NCBI GenBank assembly: GCA_025766275.1
Contig: JAFKAC010000012.1
Location: forward strand, 868,001 to 932,000
DNA length: 64,000 nt
Direction of reading: 5' to 3'
Source: Lactarius indigo
Taxonomy: Eukaryota; Basidiomycota; Agaricomycetes; Russulales; Russulaceae
The notes under the pieces were generated by a model. It had not been told where the DNA came from. It did no database searches and saw nothing but the letters and a program-made list of their open reading frames with translations. The position numbers were made by a program, and so were the translations under genes. Positions 11,232-23,229 of the stretch are shown here, piece after piece (the stretch's first letter is position 1; every line of letters starts with the position of its first letter).

Positions 11232-14200
11232 ATGTCCCAGACACCAGCCACGGCCACAGCTTCCTCACGCTTCCAAGCCATATTCAATGCTGCCTTGCAA
11301 TCGTATCAAAAGCAGACAAAGAAAGACCTTATTACACATCCACTTTCCTCCCAGTTGCAATCATGCGACTCAACTAGTGCCATCCTTGCCGTGCTTCAAG
11401 ACCAAGTTCAGGAATTCGACCAAGCTCGCAGTAACGATGAGAGGTTGACAAAGTGGTTGATTCCAACTGTGAACGTCTTGTATGCGTTTTCTGCCGCCGT
11501 CTCCGAGGGAGTCGGTCTGGTAGGTCTCGACATTTAAACCAACACAAGCATCTCTGATATATATATTGTAGGTATTTTCGCCTGCGAAAGTGATCTTTGC
11601 GGGCATCGGTGTCTTCCTTTTAGCGAGCACCCTATTTCTTCTTCAAACGGATCGTTCTGATGTTGAAGGTCTTATAGGCGGCCAAGGATGTCGCGGCGAG
11701 CCAAGACACTCTCGCAGAACTGTTCGAGCGCATCGGGTTCTTTTTCAGCCGGCTCGAAACTTACACAGAAGTGACACCGACTGCGGCGATGACAAACATA
11801 ATCACGAAGATAATGGTAGAGGTGCTCACGATCTTTGGGATCGCAACGAAAGAGCTGAGGCGTGGATCAGCAAGTAAGTTCCCGATTGGCTGTCTATCGG
11901 TCTCTACTGAAGTGCGCATAGAAAAGTTCCTGAAGAAATTGGCTGGAAGGGCTGACCTGGAGGACGCTGTCAAGAAGCTAGACCGATTGACGCAAGAAGA
12001 GGCTCGAATGGCGCTTGCAGAGGTCCTGAAGATCACACATATCGTCCGCGATGACGTAAAAGTAGTCGACGGTAAAGTGGAGAGCATGGGTGACAAGGTC
12101 CAAGCAGTTATTGACGGTGCGCGGTGCATGTCCAGCCAGTTTCCGACACCTTTTAACATTTTTAAGTTCAGATGGCAAGGAAGCGAGAATAATCAACCAA
12201 CAGACAGCAAATAACGTAGACGAAGTCAAATGTTCGTGATTTCCCGGCATCGCCGTTGTTCGCTGCTCGCGCTTACACCTGCTCACAGGGAACCAGATAA
12301 GACAGCTCCTACGAATGTGGCTCTCTCCCGCGGATCCGTCTACAAACCACAACATTGCACGAAAGGCTCAATACAAGGGAACGGCCGTGTGGTTCTTTCA
12401 GGGCAGTATCTTCGTCGAATGGAAGTCTAGTGGGTCCCTCTTGTGGATCCACGGAAAACGTGCGTGTCGGTCGGCGTTTTTCGCGCTCGTGCTTTCTGAC
12501 AACAATTTCCGTAGCGGGCTCTGGGAAAAGCGTTATCTGGTATATCGTTCTTTGCCTGCTTTCCTTTTGGAGCTTATTTTTCGCCAGTTCTTCCGTCATT
12601 CAGGACATCATGGTTGTTTGCGAAGCCGGATCAGCTATTATGGCCTACTTTTACTTCGATTTCAGGGATCTCAGCAAACAAACCTGTCACGACCTGCTCC
12701 TTTCCCTCGTATCCCAGCTTTCTACTCGCTCTAGTCCTTACTGTGACATTCTTCACCGCGTTTACAAGGCACACGAAAATGGCACTCGACAGCCGAGTGA
12801 CGACATTTTGAAGGAATGCCTTAAAGAGATGCTGACACTACCGGGGCAGGGCCCAACTTTCATTATCCTGGATGCGCTCGATGAATGTCCAGATTCGTCC
12901 GGGATTCCGTCTCCTCGTGACGAGGTCCTCCAACTCGTGAAGGAACTTGTCGACCTTCAGCTGCAAGGACTTCACATTTGCGCGACCAGTCGCCCAGAAG
13001 TCGACATCCGAGCTGTCCTCGAGTCGCTAGCGTTTCGTTCGGTCTCCCTTCATAACCAAAGTGGGCAAAAATCGGACATCGCTGACTACGTTCAAAACAT
13101 TGTCCACTCATCCTCGAGTGCGGCGATGAGGAGATGGAGAGAAGATGATAAAAACCTTGTCATCGAGACACTGACAGAAAGAGCCGATGGAATGTGAGAG
13201 CACCGAACTATTCTATGTTCACTGCAGTTTCTTACGTTATTGAGCAGGTTTAGATGGGTATTTTGCCAGTTAGACGCGCTGCGACATTGCTTCCCACCAA
13301 ACCTTCGTCAATTTCTTAATGAACTACCTGAGTCCTTGGACGAGACATACGAGCGAATATTGAGGAGCATCACGAAAGCTCAAAAAGAAAACGCCCATCG
13401 TCTGTTACAGTGCCTTGCTGTAGCTGTTCGGCCGCTTCGAGTCGAAGAGCTCGCGGAACTATTGGCATTCGATTTTCAAGCGTCGAGCTTGAGAGGGATC
13501 CCGAAATTGAAGGAGGACTGGCGGTGGGATGACCAAGAGGAAGCCGTACTTTCGACCTGTTCAAGTTTAATTTCCATCGTTCCTAGCGGTCATTCCCAGG
13601 TGGTGCAATTCTCGCACTTTTCGGTGAAAGAATACCTCACGTCTCCTCGTCTTGCGCGAACACATGGAGATGTTTCCCGGTTTCATATTGATCTGGACGC
13701 GGCGCATACGATCCTGGCACAGGCATGCCTGGGTACCCTGCTCCGGCTGGACGAACACGTTAGTGCCGAAGAGTTTCCTCTGGCTGAATACGCTGCTCGA
13801 CACTGGGTGGACCACGCACGATTCGAGAAAGTGTCATCACGCGTACGGCATGGTATAGATGATCTATTCGACAGTTCAAAACCACATTTCGCGGCGTGGC
13901 TTCGGGTGCACGACATCGACGAATACTGGGGCTTTTTCTCATCCTCGCGGCCAGATGGTCTTGGTTCCCCGCTTTACTATGCCGCATTGTGTGGATTTTA
14001 TGACCTGGCAGAACGTCTTATTATGGAGCATCCCGAACAAGTAATTGCAAGTGGTGGTATCCTACTGGCCCCGTTTCCGGCAGCTTTGTCTAAGGAACAC
14101 TTTGGTGTCGCGAATTTACTCCTCAAGCATGGTTCAGACGTAGATGTTCGAGGCGAATATGAGAGGACTCCGCTATACATTGCATCGATCAATGGAGACG

Positions 14201-14667
14201 TCGGCACCATGCGGTGGCTTCTCAATCATGGCGCGGATAAAAATGCTCGGAACGCTGCCGGGCGGACACCACTGCACATCGCGGCAGGCAGTAAGCATCT
14301 CGAGGCTGTTCAGGTGCTACTTGAACATGGCGCAGACGTCAACTCGCGAAATAGCGGTGGCAGAACCCCGTTACACGACACTATATTTCGTTCCAGTGGT
14401 TCCGAGGATGGAAAGTTCATCGGCGTCGTGCGGCGACTACTAGAACATGGGGCGGACCCAAATGCGCGTGGCCACAACCACTCAACTCCGTTACACGAAG
14501 CCTCATCCAAAGGGTTACTCGAGGCCGCTCGAGTGCTACTCAGTTTCGGATCGAATATAGATGAGAAGGATGGGGAGGGAAGGACCCCATTTCAAGTGGC
14601 TTCGTCAAGAGGATACCACGAAATGACGAAACTTCTATTAGAACATGGTGCTGTGGATCAGCCGTAG
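11232..14667 (+). CDS. NLR-type STAND protein, Goodbye-NACHT-ankyrin, copy A (intact)
   Basis: STAND NTPases of this build are the fungal counterparts of NLR immune receptors; some fungal members control non-self recognition and cell death, but this family's role is untested. Nine exons can be placed: 11232-11519, 11572-11622, 11678-11873, 11922-12116, 12172-12231, 12289-12459, 12515-12539, 12588-13193 and 13248-14667. They sum to 3012 nt, 1003 codons plus stop, with no frame break. Order: an N-terminal Goodbye-type helical domain (FQAIFNAALQSY ... TEVTPTAAM, about residues 1-250); a linker ending WLSPADPSTNHNIA; NACHT with Walker A GKPGSGKS and Walker B FIILDALDECP; a motif TSRPEVDIR; a winged-helix/ARM-like part (LPESLDETYERIL, VRPLRVEELAELL, QFSHFSVKEYL); and about seven ankyrin repeats (for example [20 protein letters not shown]). 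Exon 2 is hydrophobic and precedes a GC-AG intron; exon 7 is a 25-nt microexon. The 3' gene ends 370 bp before the LCB1 remnant. Confidence 0.9.
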
Positions 14668-15034
14668 CTTGTGCATATACGCGTTCACGTCACGGTCACC
14701 GACACGTAGAAAGTTATTAATACCAGAGGTCTTTGTATAACTGTTAGATAAAGCCGGAAGTGCGTTTCTGAGTTGAACGATGATCGGTCGACGAACCTCA
14801 CCGATATCCCGTGACCCACATACACCCTGAGAAGGAAGGCGGCGTTCGGCCCCATGCGGCGAGGCGCAACATGCTTTTTTACTGACGTAGGTTTAGCTGT
14901 TCGTGCATTAATTACTGTAATAGAGATAGCGTTCCACACAAGTGTAGGAGAGTGATATAGACTGTAAAGGGCGGGAGAAAAGAAAAGTACGACGGGAGAG
15001 CTCCGGATCGGCACGCGGTGGGCAGTAGGCGCAC
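14668..15034. other. Intergenic, nothing recognised
   Basis: Short spacer between the NLR copy A stop and the LCB1 remnant. No motif was seen. Confidence 0.4.
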
Positions 15035-15584
15035 TCATTTGCGCTTCGCAACGGCGGCCTCAGTGACCTCGACAGCGAACTCGCACTCCTTGTGCGACAG
15101 TGCCGCCGTGATAGCGAGGCGGATGTTCGGATGCGCCTCAACTAGTTCCTGCCCGCGCACCCAGCGTGGGTACGTGACCACTTGCCCTGCGCGAACGCCT
15201 CCTCCACGATGTCCTGCAGCAGGTGCTCCTCACCCACGCGATGTCGAACGACGGCGCATCGCGCAGCGCAGCGATTGCGGGGTTAAGTGGCTTCGCAGAG
15301 GCGGATATGGATGCAGAAGACGTCGCCTCAGAACGCAGGTGGATGTGGATGATCGGCGAGGCGCTGGGAGGGGATCGTGACGGCCTTGACCCAGTCGAGA
15401 ACAGCTCACGCCGCAGGTTCTCCTGCAGCGGCGTACTCAGGATTGACAGCGTGTGCCGCAAGATGTTGATGCCGTCCTCGGCGGAGAGTGTGAGGGGCGT
15501 CGGGATGGCGATGGAGAAGACGAAGGATGTGCATTTGAGGTCATCTTTGAGGTCATAGATGTTTCTCCGCCAAAACGGGGACAC
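15035..15584 (-). pseudogene. LCB1: Truncated 3' fragment of serine palmitoyltransferase subunit 1 (LCB1)
   Basis: The minus strand reads the C-terminal part of the LCB1 subunit of serine palmitoyltransferase, the pyridoxal-phosphate family enzyme that opens sphingolipid synthesis in the ER. Recognisable blocks are EDGINILRHTL, then LLQDIVEEAFAQG, then RGQELVEAHPNIRLAITAAL and a charged end KECEFAVEV ... AVAKRK with stop TGA at 15035-15037. The frame shifts near 15240 and again near 15178. No N-terminal or catalytic two-thirds is present: upstream of 15600 is the start of the divergent TcdA gene. About 180 of roughly 500 residues remain. This is therefore a decayed duplicate; a functional LCB1 must lie elsewhere. 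Confidence 0.75.
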
Positions 15585-15658
15585 TCGTTACCAGTTTGGT
15601 GCTTGAAAAAGAGTCCGATATGTTGTCACGTGCATGATCACCTTCAGCCATTACGACG

Positions 15659-17410
15659 ATGACCCTCCCTTTCAACCTCAACTCCCACAAAACACAACTC
15701 CTACTCACAGCAGCGGCCACAGCATTCACAACATATTCACTCCTTTCCATTTATCAATCTCGTTCCCGCCAGAAGCGACGCAACGACCTTGCCGAGGACA
15801 TAAAACGTTCTCTATCTGAACAAACCTCCTCTAACCGCGTACAACCCTCTCCATCATCACTACTCCCTGCCCCTGGCACCGAATATGCAGAGAATCTTGT
15901 GCGCGAGCAGCTCGCGCGCAACTATGCCTTCCTCGGGGAGGAGGGCGTCGCGCGTGTGCGCAGTGCGTCGGTCGTAATCGTTGGCTGCGGTGGCGTTGGC
16001 AGCTGGGCGGCAGTTATGCTTGCGCGCTCTGGGGTCGCACGGCTACGACTGATTGACTTCGACTACGTGACGCTCTCCTCTCTAAACCGCCATGCGACTG
16101 CGGGGCTCGCGGATGTCGGCACGCCGAAAGTGCAATGCGTAGCACGTGCTCTGCGAGGTATCGCGCCGTTCGTGCAGGTTGACCCACGAGTAGAGCTGTG
16201 GCGTGGTGGCACAGACGGTGCAGATCTTCTCGACGGCGCGGATTGGGTTGTCGGTACGTGTCTCAATGGCGCTTGTCATGATAATTTTTTTTTTTTTTTT
16301 TTTGGGAAGATAACAGCTGACGAACTGACGAAGACGCAATCGACAATATTGGTACAAAGGTGGAGCTACTTGCGCATTGTGTACGGAATAACATCAAGGT
16401 ATTCTCGTCCATGGGTGCAGGCACCAAGTCCGACCCAACGCGCATCCAAATAGCAGACCTCTCTGCGACACATTACGACCCACTTGCACGTGCTGTGCGC
16501 CAGCGCCTCCGTGCCGTCCTTTCTCGATCGTCTCCACCCTCGCCCCCCTCGTGCCCCGGCCGCGACACCGACTCAGACCCGGACGCACCTTCACCGTCAT
16601 CCACGAGCGAGTACTCGATTCCGGTGGTGTACTCAACCGAGGTTCCTGGCGACGTTGCGCTTCTCCCGCTAGCCGACGCGGAGCTCGCTAAGGGCTCCGT
16701 GGATGAGCTCGCGCCGCTCCGCGACTTCCGCGTGCGGATCTTGCCCGTGCTCGGGCCGTTGCCGGCACTCTTCGGCCTGCACATAGCGACGTACGTGCTT
16801 TGCGAACTCGCGGGACGCCCGCTGGAGCGCCCCTTACCCGTGCGCCACCGCAAGAAGTTGTACGAGCGGATGTGGAAAGATCTGCTACATCGCGAGTCGC
16901 GCATTGCGCGCAAACAGATCAAGTTCGTCCTTTTCTACCTGTTCTGTTCGTCGCTCTCCGAGAGCTTATTTCCTCGGACTTTTGTTGTTGCATAGCACGC
17001 TCCCTTTGACGATGGCGGACATCGCGCTGCTGTACGAAGACTTCGCGCTCGGGCGGTCGATCGTCCCGCCTCAGGCGGCGTGCGTGCGACCTGCGCTTGT
17101 GCGCTGGGACCCCTGCGCGCCGCTCAGTCTCGAGAACTGCGTGGTCGCGGAGTTCAAGGAGGCAGAGCGCGCTGTGCGGTCCGTGTTCGCAACTCCCCAA
17201 GACGGCGAGATCCGTGACGACGGGATCCCGACAAATGCTCTCCCTCCCAATGACCACGTCGATGCGCTGGGAGAGCCGATCGATATGGTTCTGCTACTTC
17301 AGGGCGTCGTCCCCACCAGCCCAGAGGAGTTATGGGGCGTTGAAGCTGCTAAGATTGCGCAAAATCGCATCGCGCAGGCGCGGCGCTTCCGGGAATGGGC
17401 ACTACACTAG
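15659..17410 (+). CDS. tRNA threonylcarbamoyladenosine dehydratase (TcdA/Tcd family)
   Basis: E1-like ATP-dependent enzyme that cyclises t6A37 of ANN-decoding tRNAs; the yeast homologs Tcd1/Tcd2 sit on the mitochondrial outer membrane. The N-terminus has a hydrophobic segment (LLLTAAATAFTTYSLLSIY) after a few residues, fitting that location. The ubiquitin-activating-like Rossmann motif VVIVGCGGVGSWAAVMLARSG is followed by LRLIDFDYVTLSSLNRH. After a first intron (with a 19-T run) come DAIDNIGTKVELL and VFSSMGAGTKSDPTRI. A Ser/Pro/Asp-rich insert (about 16500-16620) separates this from STEVPGDVALLPL and VRILPVLGPLPALFGLHIA. A second intron joins ARKQI to a C-terminus ending ARRFREWALH, stop TAG at 17408-17410. 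I found no frame break across the introns placed. Confidence 0.87.
16285..16303 (+). repeat. Poly-T run (19 T) inside TcdA intron 1
   Basis: Uninterrupted homopolymer within the intron, about 40 bp upstream of the acceptor; it may act as a polypyrimidine tract. Confidence 0.8.
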
Positions 17411-20346
17411 GCTTTCATGACTAACTCAATACATCAAAAATCAAGTCTCGTAAAACGCACGGTACTATAGACTTCCATATGAAACATAATTGGCCAATCA
17501 ACCTTCTATTCCATGCTGGGTCCGACGCGAAACCACAAGCATTCGAACCCATCTTGAGAGCAGACCCAGTCAAGTTGTGACGAGAATTTGAAAATCAGGT
17601 GATCATAGGCATGGTTTCGTTCCGAATTGTCATGGTCCAGGTGATATCGGCAATATCCGAGTTTATCTGCGCGTCTATCGTCACTGGCGCTCGCTGTCGT
17701 CTTCCTGGGAGGCCTGAACATGAGCTGGTAACTTATCTATGTGAGGGGACTTCCATGATTCAGAGCGGACAACACCGTTCCAGTCCCGCCATGATTTTTC
17801 GGAGCTTCAGGCCTTCAGGACTGGTGGCTTGAACTGACATTCAAAACATTCGACCTCACAGTCTGTATCCCAAAAATGGTCGAAAGACTCTAAAACTGCC
17901 CTACTTTTAATCAGCCGTTATGCAGGGCGCTACCATAGTAGTAGTACCTTCCATCCGTCGCATCCGAGTCATTTTACAGTAACAACATTCATTCGAACCA
18001 CAGGTACGAGCCCCAGTGCGTTAGCCTGATAGTAGACCCCGAGGTGTATCGACTCTGATATCGAAGGCCCCCTAGACTGTTTTCTTTTCCATGACTACTG
18101 TCTCCAGACGCATTCAACCCGCATGGTCCCGATGAATCCCTCACGTACTCTTCGACGATCCAGATGCAAACGTTGTTCTCCGCTCCGGTGACTCTCAAGT
18201 ATTTCGGGTGCAAGCTCAAGCTTTATATCGTCAGGAGTTCCACCGTTCTTGGGGGGCTGATACGAGCTCATCCCAGAAATGAACGTGACTACATCTCTAG
18301 AGCACTCTGGATTACCCGATGACGTTGAACATTTCAGAGACGATTCGCGACTGTTTGAAGGATGGGCACTGCACGAACCTTCCAACTTCCGGAAAGGTTG
18401 CAGAGATCAACTAGTCTCGTGCTTCGAATCGTCCCTTGGTAGTCTCAAAGGCCCGTCAAAAATATGAATCAACTGTCTTGGAAGCAAGGCCCAGTCGTTG
18501 ACTAAGGGTGCACCCGCACTCCCCACGTGGGTGCACGACCTTTTTTCGTAGCAAATCGAAGAGCTGAAGCAAGATTTCGCACGTCGACTCATCAAACCCT
18601 CGATCATTTGCTCGAAATATCTGAAGGCTCTGCTGGAGCACGCAGCTTGAAGATATCCGGGAAAATGGATGTTCTGCCTAGAGAAACACGCTATGAAAGG
18701 GGAAGACTATTGCGTGCAACTGGAGCGGGCAATAACCCGTGCTCGGGAGAAGGCATGTATCGTATTTCTAGGGTTTCCCTGGTATCTGAACACGCGTTGT
18801 ACTTCTCCCAACTTGCAGTCGTCATTCAATTCAACTTTAGCCAACGCTGCGGCCCATGCAATCATGCCGGTTCTAGAAACTGGCTAAGCAGATTCTAGTC
18901 GATGGGAACTCTTCTTGATGAAAGAGATCGAAGTCCTGTACCGGCGACAGTTGTGTGTGCGCGTATTTTGTAGAGTAGTGAGCTGACTGGGAACGACAGT
19001 CGAATCCCCTTCAAACCAAACGCTCTAGCCGAACGGTCTCAATGACGGCCTCGAGGTACGATCATATTTACTCGGCTCTTTGTTACGGCGCGTGCGGCGC
19101 GCCGGCCATCCAGTCGTCCATTTGAATCTGGGTATAGGGTAAATGATGAATCGATGAAGAGGCAGGGATGATTGCTCATCCTTGATAATTTGACACACTG
19201 GCACACCAAGCACGGCACTGGCACGAATCGATGATCCATAAGGTTCGATCACATGATCACTTATTCCAGGTTTGGAAACCCCATCAACGGACAGCCACGG
19301 CTCATATCCTCAGCCGTCGCGTATGGAACAACGTGATACCGACCTCAACGAGGAGGCCCTAAGTTGGCTCGATCAATCAGACTGCCAGTGGCATCGAACG
19401 TATTGACTCTGCACGGTGACGACTCGACTACCTTGAAAAATAGCAGCAGACTTCCATAGCTATGAGATTTTGTGGCAAGACACTGGGAATACACGTGGTG
19501 ACGGTGACGAAGTGAAGCATGGCGAGTGGGGAGTCGAGATAAGCGCCGCCCCATGTCGGAACACTTCTCGAAATTTCTTTTTTGCGCATCGATTGTGCGG
19601 CAAGCGGTTCTCCGCTCATCAGACTTGTCATCAGATCCACAAGCTTTTTTTTTCAGGCAGAAAACGGAAACCCCGATGTGATGGTGTTCTACCGTGTCTA
19701 TCGCTCCCCTACTCATCAATCTCACCTCTCTCCCCAGCAACACGCGTGTGTCCGAAAGCGACATGTGGTTGCTTGTATTCTTCTTCTTCTATGACGACCT
19801 TTCTCAACTCTCGCATGTGGTGCGGTTTATGGGCCAGTTATGTGGAAGATATTCGGTGTACTGTCCAGGTACTGGCACATATAACAGCTCTTGTACTAGA
19901 ACATGGCGTGGCAGGTCCATACGAGGTACGTTCAAACGCAGTTTCGAGCCGTACCGGATCTGTTCACGTTGGTCCATACATCCCTCATTCTGGGACTAAG
20001 GGGCAGTACCAGTTGTTTGGAGCTCGCAGGCGTAGGATTAGGTCCAACGTCGTCATATTTTTGTCTTTGCACCCGCTACGCAAATAGTCGATCGGGGAGA
20101 AGGGACAAACACGGTACGAGACCAACACATATATTCGAAACTAATTCGAGAACCCTTCACAGTACGGTACACACACGAAGAAACGAAAACAGATCGAAAC
20201 TGATATAGGAAAGACCATCACTAAGCGAACACAGGAAAAGCAGGAGTCGTCCGTGGCGCCACACCGCAGACACGTACATGCAGCGGGGCCGATGAAAGGA
20301 AGAAAACAAAAAGAGAGATAGAGAAGGTACATATCTCCATCTGCTA
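17411..20346. other. 2.9-kb region without an intact gene; possible BTB-domain relic
   Basis: No complete gene was found. On the plus strand at about 18155-18235 the translation DPDANVVLRSGDSQVFRVQA resembles the start of fungal BTB/POZ domains (D-A-D-V-V-L-R-S-x-D-x-x-x-F-R-V). It is followed by broken frames (SGLPDDVEHFRDDSRLFEG at about 18309-18365). This would be a decayed BTB gene, with low certainty. A GGGTGCACCC palindrome lies near 18507. Confidence 0.3.
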
Positions 20347-22464
20347 TCAGAGTCCTGCGACCTGCGAATTGTTGCCTTTCGACTTGTTCTTCCTCGGTGC
20401 GAACGCCTTCTTCGACTTACTCGGGAGCTCTGCCCTGGCGATCGCGGCAAATGTGGGACCGAGCTCCTCCCCTGTTCTCAGACAATACTCCACCCTCGCC
20501 TGGAAAGCTGCCAATAGCTGCTTGGCCTTATACTTCCTCCATGCTGCCTCGTCTGCCATCGTCTCGCAGCATGCCTTCGTTGCCGAATCGTTGTGACGTT
20601 TCTTCGAGTCTTGGCGGCCGAAATAGATCCCGCAACGCTCGCAGCACTCGATTTCGGCAGGGTGTTTCTCGCAGTCTCTGCAATGGCGGCAAAAGCACGC
20701 CCAGGTCTTGAATCGGTCGGTGGGACACAGCCTGCACTTTATTACACTGACGGCCTCGCGCTCCACGTCGGCCTGGGTGGTCTGGAGCAATAACCGCTGC
20801 CACATTGTCAACGACTTCGGGATCGTGTGGAGACCTTCCGGGTATTCGGCGATCTCCGGATTTCGCGGATCGATCTGCTGCGGCCAACTACTTCCCGTGT
20901 CGTGCTGCGTTTCCTCCTGCTCTCTCTCCTCAGTCCAAGACAGCTGTCTTTGCACAAGGGCTCCCACTGGACCCTGCGGAACGCTAGGTCCCAACAAGGA
21001 TCGATGGTAAAGTCCTCGTGCCGTCGTGGACGCGAGCCTCCCCGCTCCGCGTCCCACCGCCTTGGATTTACCTTTGGTACTTTGTAGGGTCCTGATGGCA
21101 GGTGTACGGCGGGCCCTCTTCGTGGACCGTGCTGCCTCCAAGACCACATCTGTGGTTGGATTTACCCCCTGCTGTGGTAATTCATAGCTGCTGTTATCGT
21201 CATCACTAAGCCCTGCGGAGAGATTACGATAGGTTCCATGCCTTTTCCTTCTTCGCTTCCCGAGCACTGTCTCCGAGACCCCTACACCCTCTGTGCTTGT
21301 GTTCTCCATCGTCGATGACACGTTGGCGAGTGTCGCCATATCGAGGTTGGTCTCAATATGACTAAGCGGGATGAATATCGATATGAGGGTGAGATTTTCC
21401 TCCGGTAAACAGAAACGGGGTACTTACGTCTTCCCGTAGTCGTAGGTTGAAACATGACCCGTCTGCCCACTGAAATCGATGCCGTCCCCGATGAACCAAG
21501 AGGGCGGTGTGTGGGCGGCTTGTTCCGGCTGGAAGACGTCGGTGAAATCGAATTTTGGGAGAGGGATAGTCGATGATGGAACCTGTAAGAAATCGTGAGC
21601 AGGGCTCCTTGCGTTGGTTCATTGTACTCACGAGCTGTGAGGCTACTGCTTTATATGTGGGAAATAGGAGTCGCTGGTCCCCAGTGCTGTCACTCTGCGG
21701 TGATGTGACTGAACTGATATCTGTCAGCGCTTTTGAATGGTGAGTACGAGGTGTTTTGGAAGCGTAAGGTGGAGACATGCCTGGAGTGAGCGAGAGTGTA
21801 GAATCCCACTCCTGTAGAATTATAAGGTGAGCTGACCACCATTCGTTGCATGCTTACGGGTAGGTCGAAGATGTTGGCGGCGAGAGGCGCTGGCATGAGG
21901 GCAGTCGCCGCGATAGGTGCTGCGGCGAGATAGTCGAGAGCGGCGCTATTTCCGGGCACGTTCCTGGCTACCGTGGTGGTCCAGTCAAAATCCTATGACA
22001 GAAGTTAGTTCTTTCATCGTGGGGACAAATATGCTCACAAGACCACCTCCAAGCTGGGAGGCCGGAGTTGGTTCGGGGAGCGTGTCACCTAGCTCCCAAG
22101 CGAGGAGCGCTTCCAGGCCCTCAAAGTCGATATCGATTCCTTCCACCGGCTCGGGCTGGGCGTACCCGGCGTGTTGAGCCCACTGTGCCATCAAATCGTC
22201 CTCTTTGGGACCGTCGGGTAGGGGTGATGGTGCGTGGGTTTCGGGAAGGCTGGGGTAGAGGGCGGGAAAGACCATTGCGGTTGGGAGGTTGTATGAGTGA
22301 TTGTGGGATGTGAACTGGTAGTTTCTTGAGAGGAATTGCGGAGGGGGCGTTGCGTTTTTATCGAGTTCCGGCCACCCCACAGAGGCATCGCTTGCATGTT
22401 TAGCGAAGGCGACCACAGCCAGGACCGCGTGTGGCATCCACGCGGCCAGGCTGGGGGTCGCCAC
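20347..22464 (-). CDS. Zinc-finger-like regulatory protein, basidiomycete type
   Basis: Multi-exon gene on the minus strand. The N-terminal exon starts MATPSLAAWMPH (ATG at 22464) and is acidic and Pro-rich (GIDIDFEGLEALLAWELGD), like an activation region. The last exon (20347-21339) contains basic patches (GKRRRKRH, KRARR, KGKSK) and a Cys/His-rich core (KCRLCPTDRFKTWACFCRHC, then CERCGIYFGRQDSKKRHND). The core can be read as paired C2H2-like fingers, one with the spacing C-x2-C-x12-H. The tail is Lys-rich with SKSKKAFAPRKNKSK before the stop. I recognise the core as a family seen in Agaricomycetes, usually annotated only as C2H2 finger protein. DNA binding and a role as a transcription factor are inferred. 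Intron positions at about 21340-21440, 21570-21640, 21780-21860 and 21985-22040 are approximate. Confidence 0.65.
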
Positions 22465-23229
22465 TCCGCTTTGATATGACCATGTGTGGTCTTTTAATAC
22501 TCCCCAATTTCTTTGGTTCCGCTGTGGTTAGAACTGCCTCGTGGCAGCTGCGCTTAAATCCCCTTCACCGACAATGTCTTTCAACTGTGATCGGTGGCGT
22601 GGTGTCCTTGAGGGTCTCATCTAGGGGAGTTCCCTGACCCGAGAAATTTCCACGGTGAACGAGTGTCTTTGTAGTGTCCTTTGCCTTGTACTTTTCAATG
22701 GCAGAGCTCATAGCAAATTTAGACAATAACCACCTCTAGAGAGCCGTCGATAAGAACAAAGGGCCTAGAAATCCTATGACCAGGCTCAAGTGGCCTGTGA
22801 CAGACCCGCTGGAGCTTCAACGCGCTTGGGCCGGGAACGGCTGTTCTCCACCAAGCCACGCCCCAATTTTCTTGCATGGCCGAGTCTTTCGGGAAGTAGG
22901 GAAAAGACTGTTCGGTGCGATGGGCTTCATCATCTCACAGTCTACCAATCCCGCGCAACATCAACTGAACAGACGGGAGAAGGTAGCAGCGTGAAGCAAG
23001 TTTTATCGTGCCCTCGGGCTCGTTGTCGCTTCTGACTGGAGAATCACGGTAAATGGGAGGCTGTGATGTGATTGATGGGCGCCGTATGCTTAGCTCTTTT
23101 CGTGGCGATCTAATACACGATGAAAAGGTGCGGGCAGGCGCTCTATCATATAGCTATGGCGTCTGATTAACCGACAGCACCGTGACCTCACTCACGTTAT
23201 CAGTGCATCTCGCGGGTCTAACAATCCTC
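22465..23229. other. Intergenic, nothing recognised
   Basis: 5' flank of the zinc-finger gene and spacer up to the P450 remnant. No coding motif was seen on either strand. Confidence 0.4.

Noticed and set aside
11232..14667. Idea that NLR copy A is also broken, because open frames are interrupted
   Set aside because: Nine exons with consistent splice sites and phases sum to 3012 nt without a stop, so the breaks are introns.
16285..16303. T19 run considered as a retroposon tail
   Set aside because: It lies inside a TcdA intron near the acceptor, without target-site duplication or inserted coding sequence.
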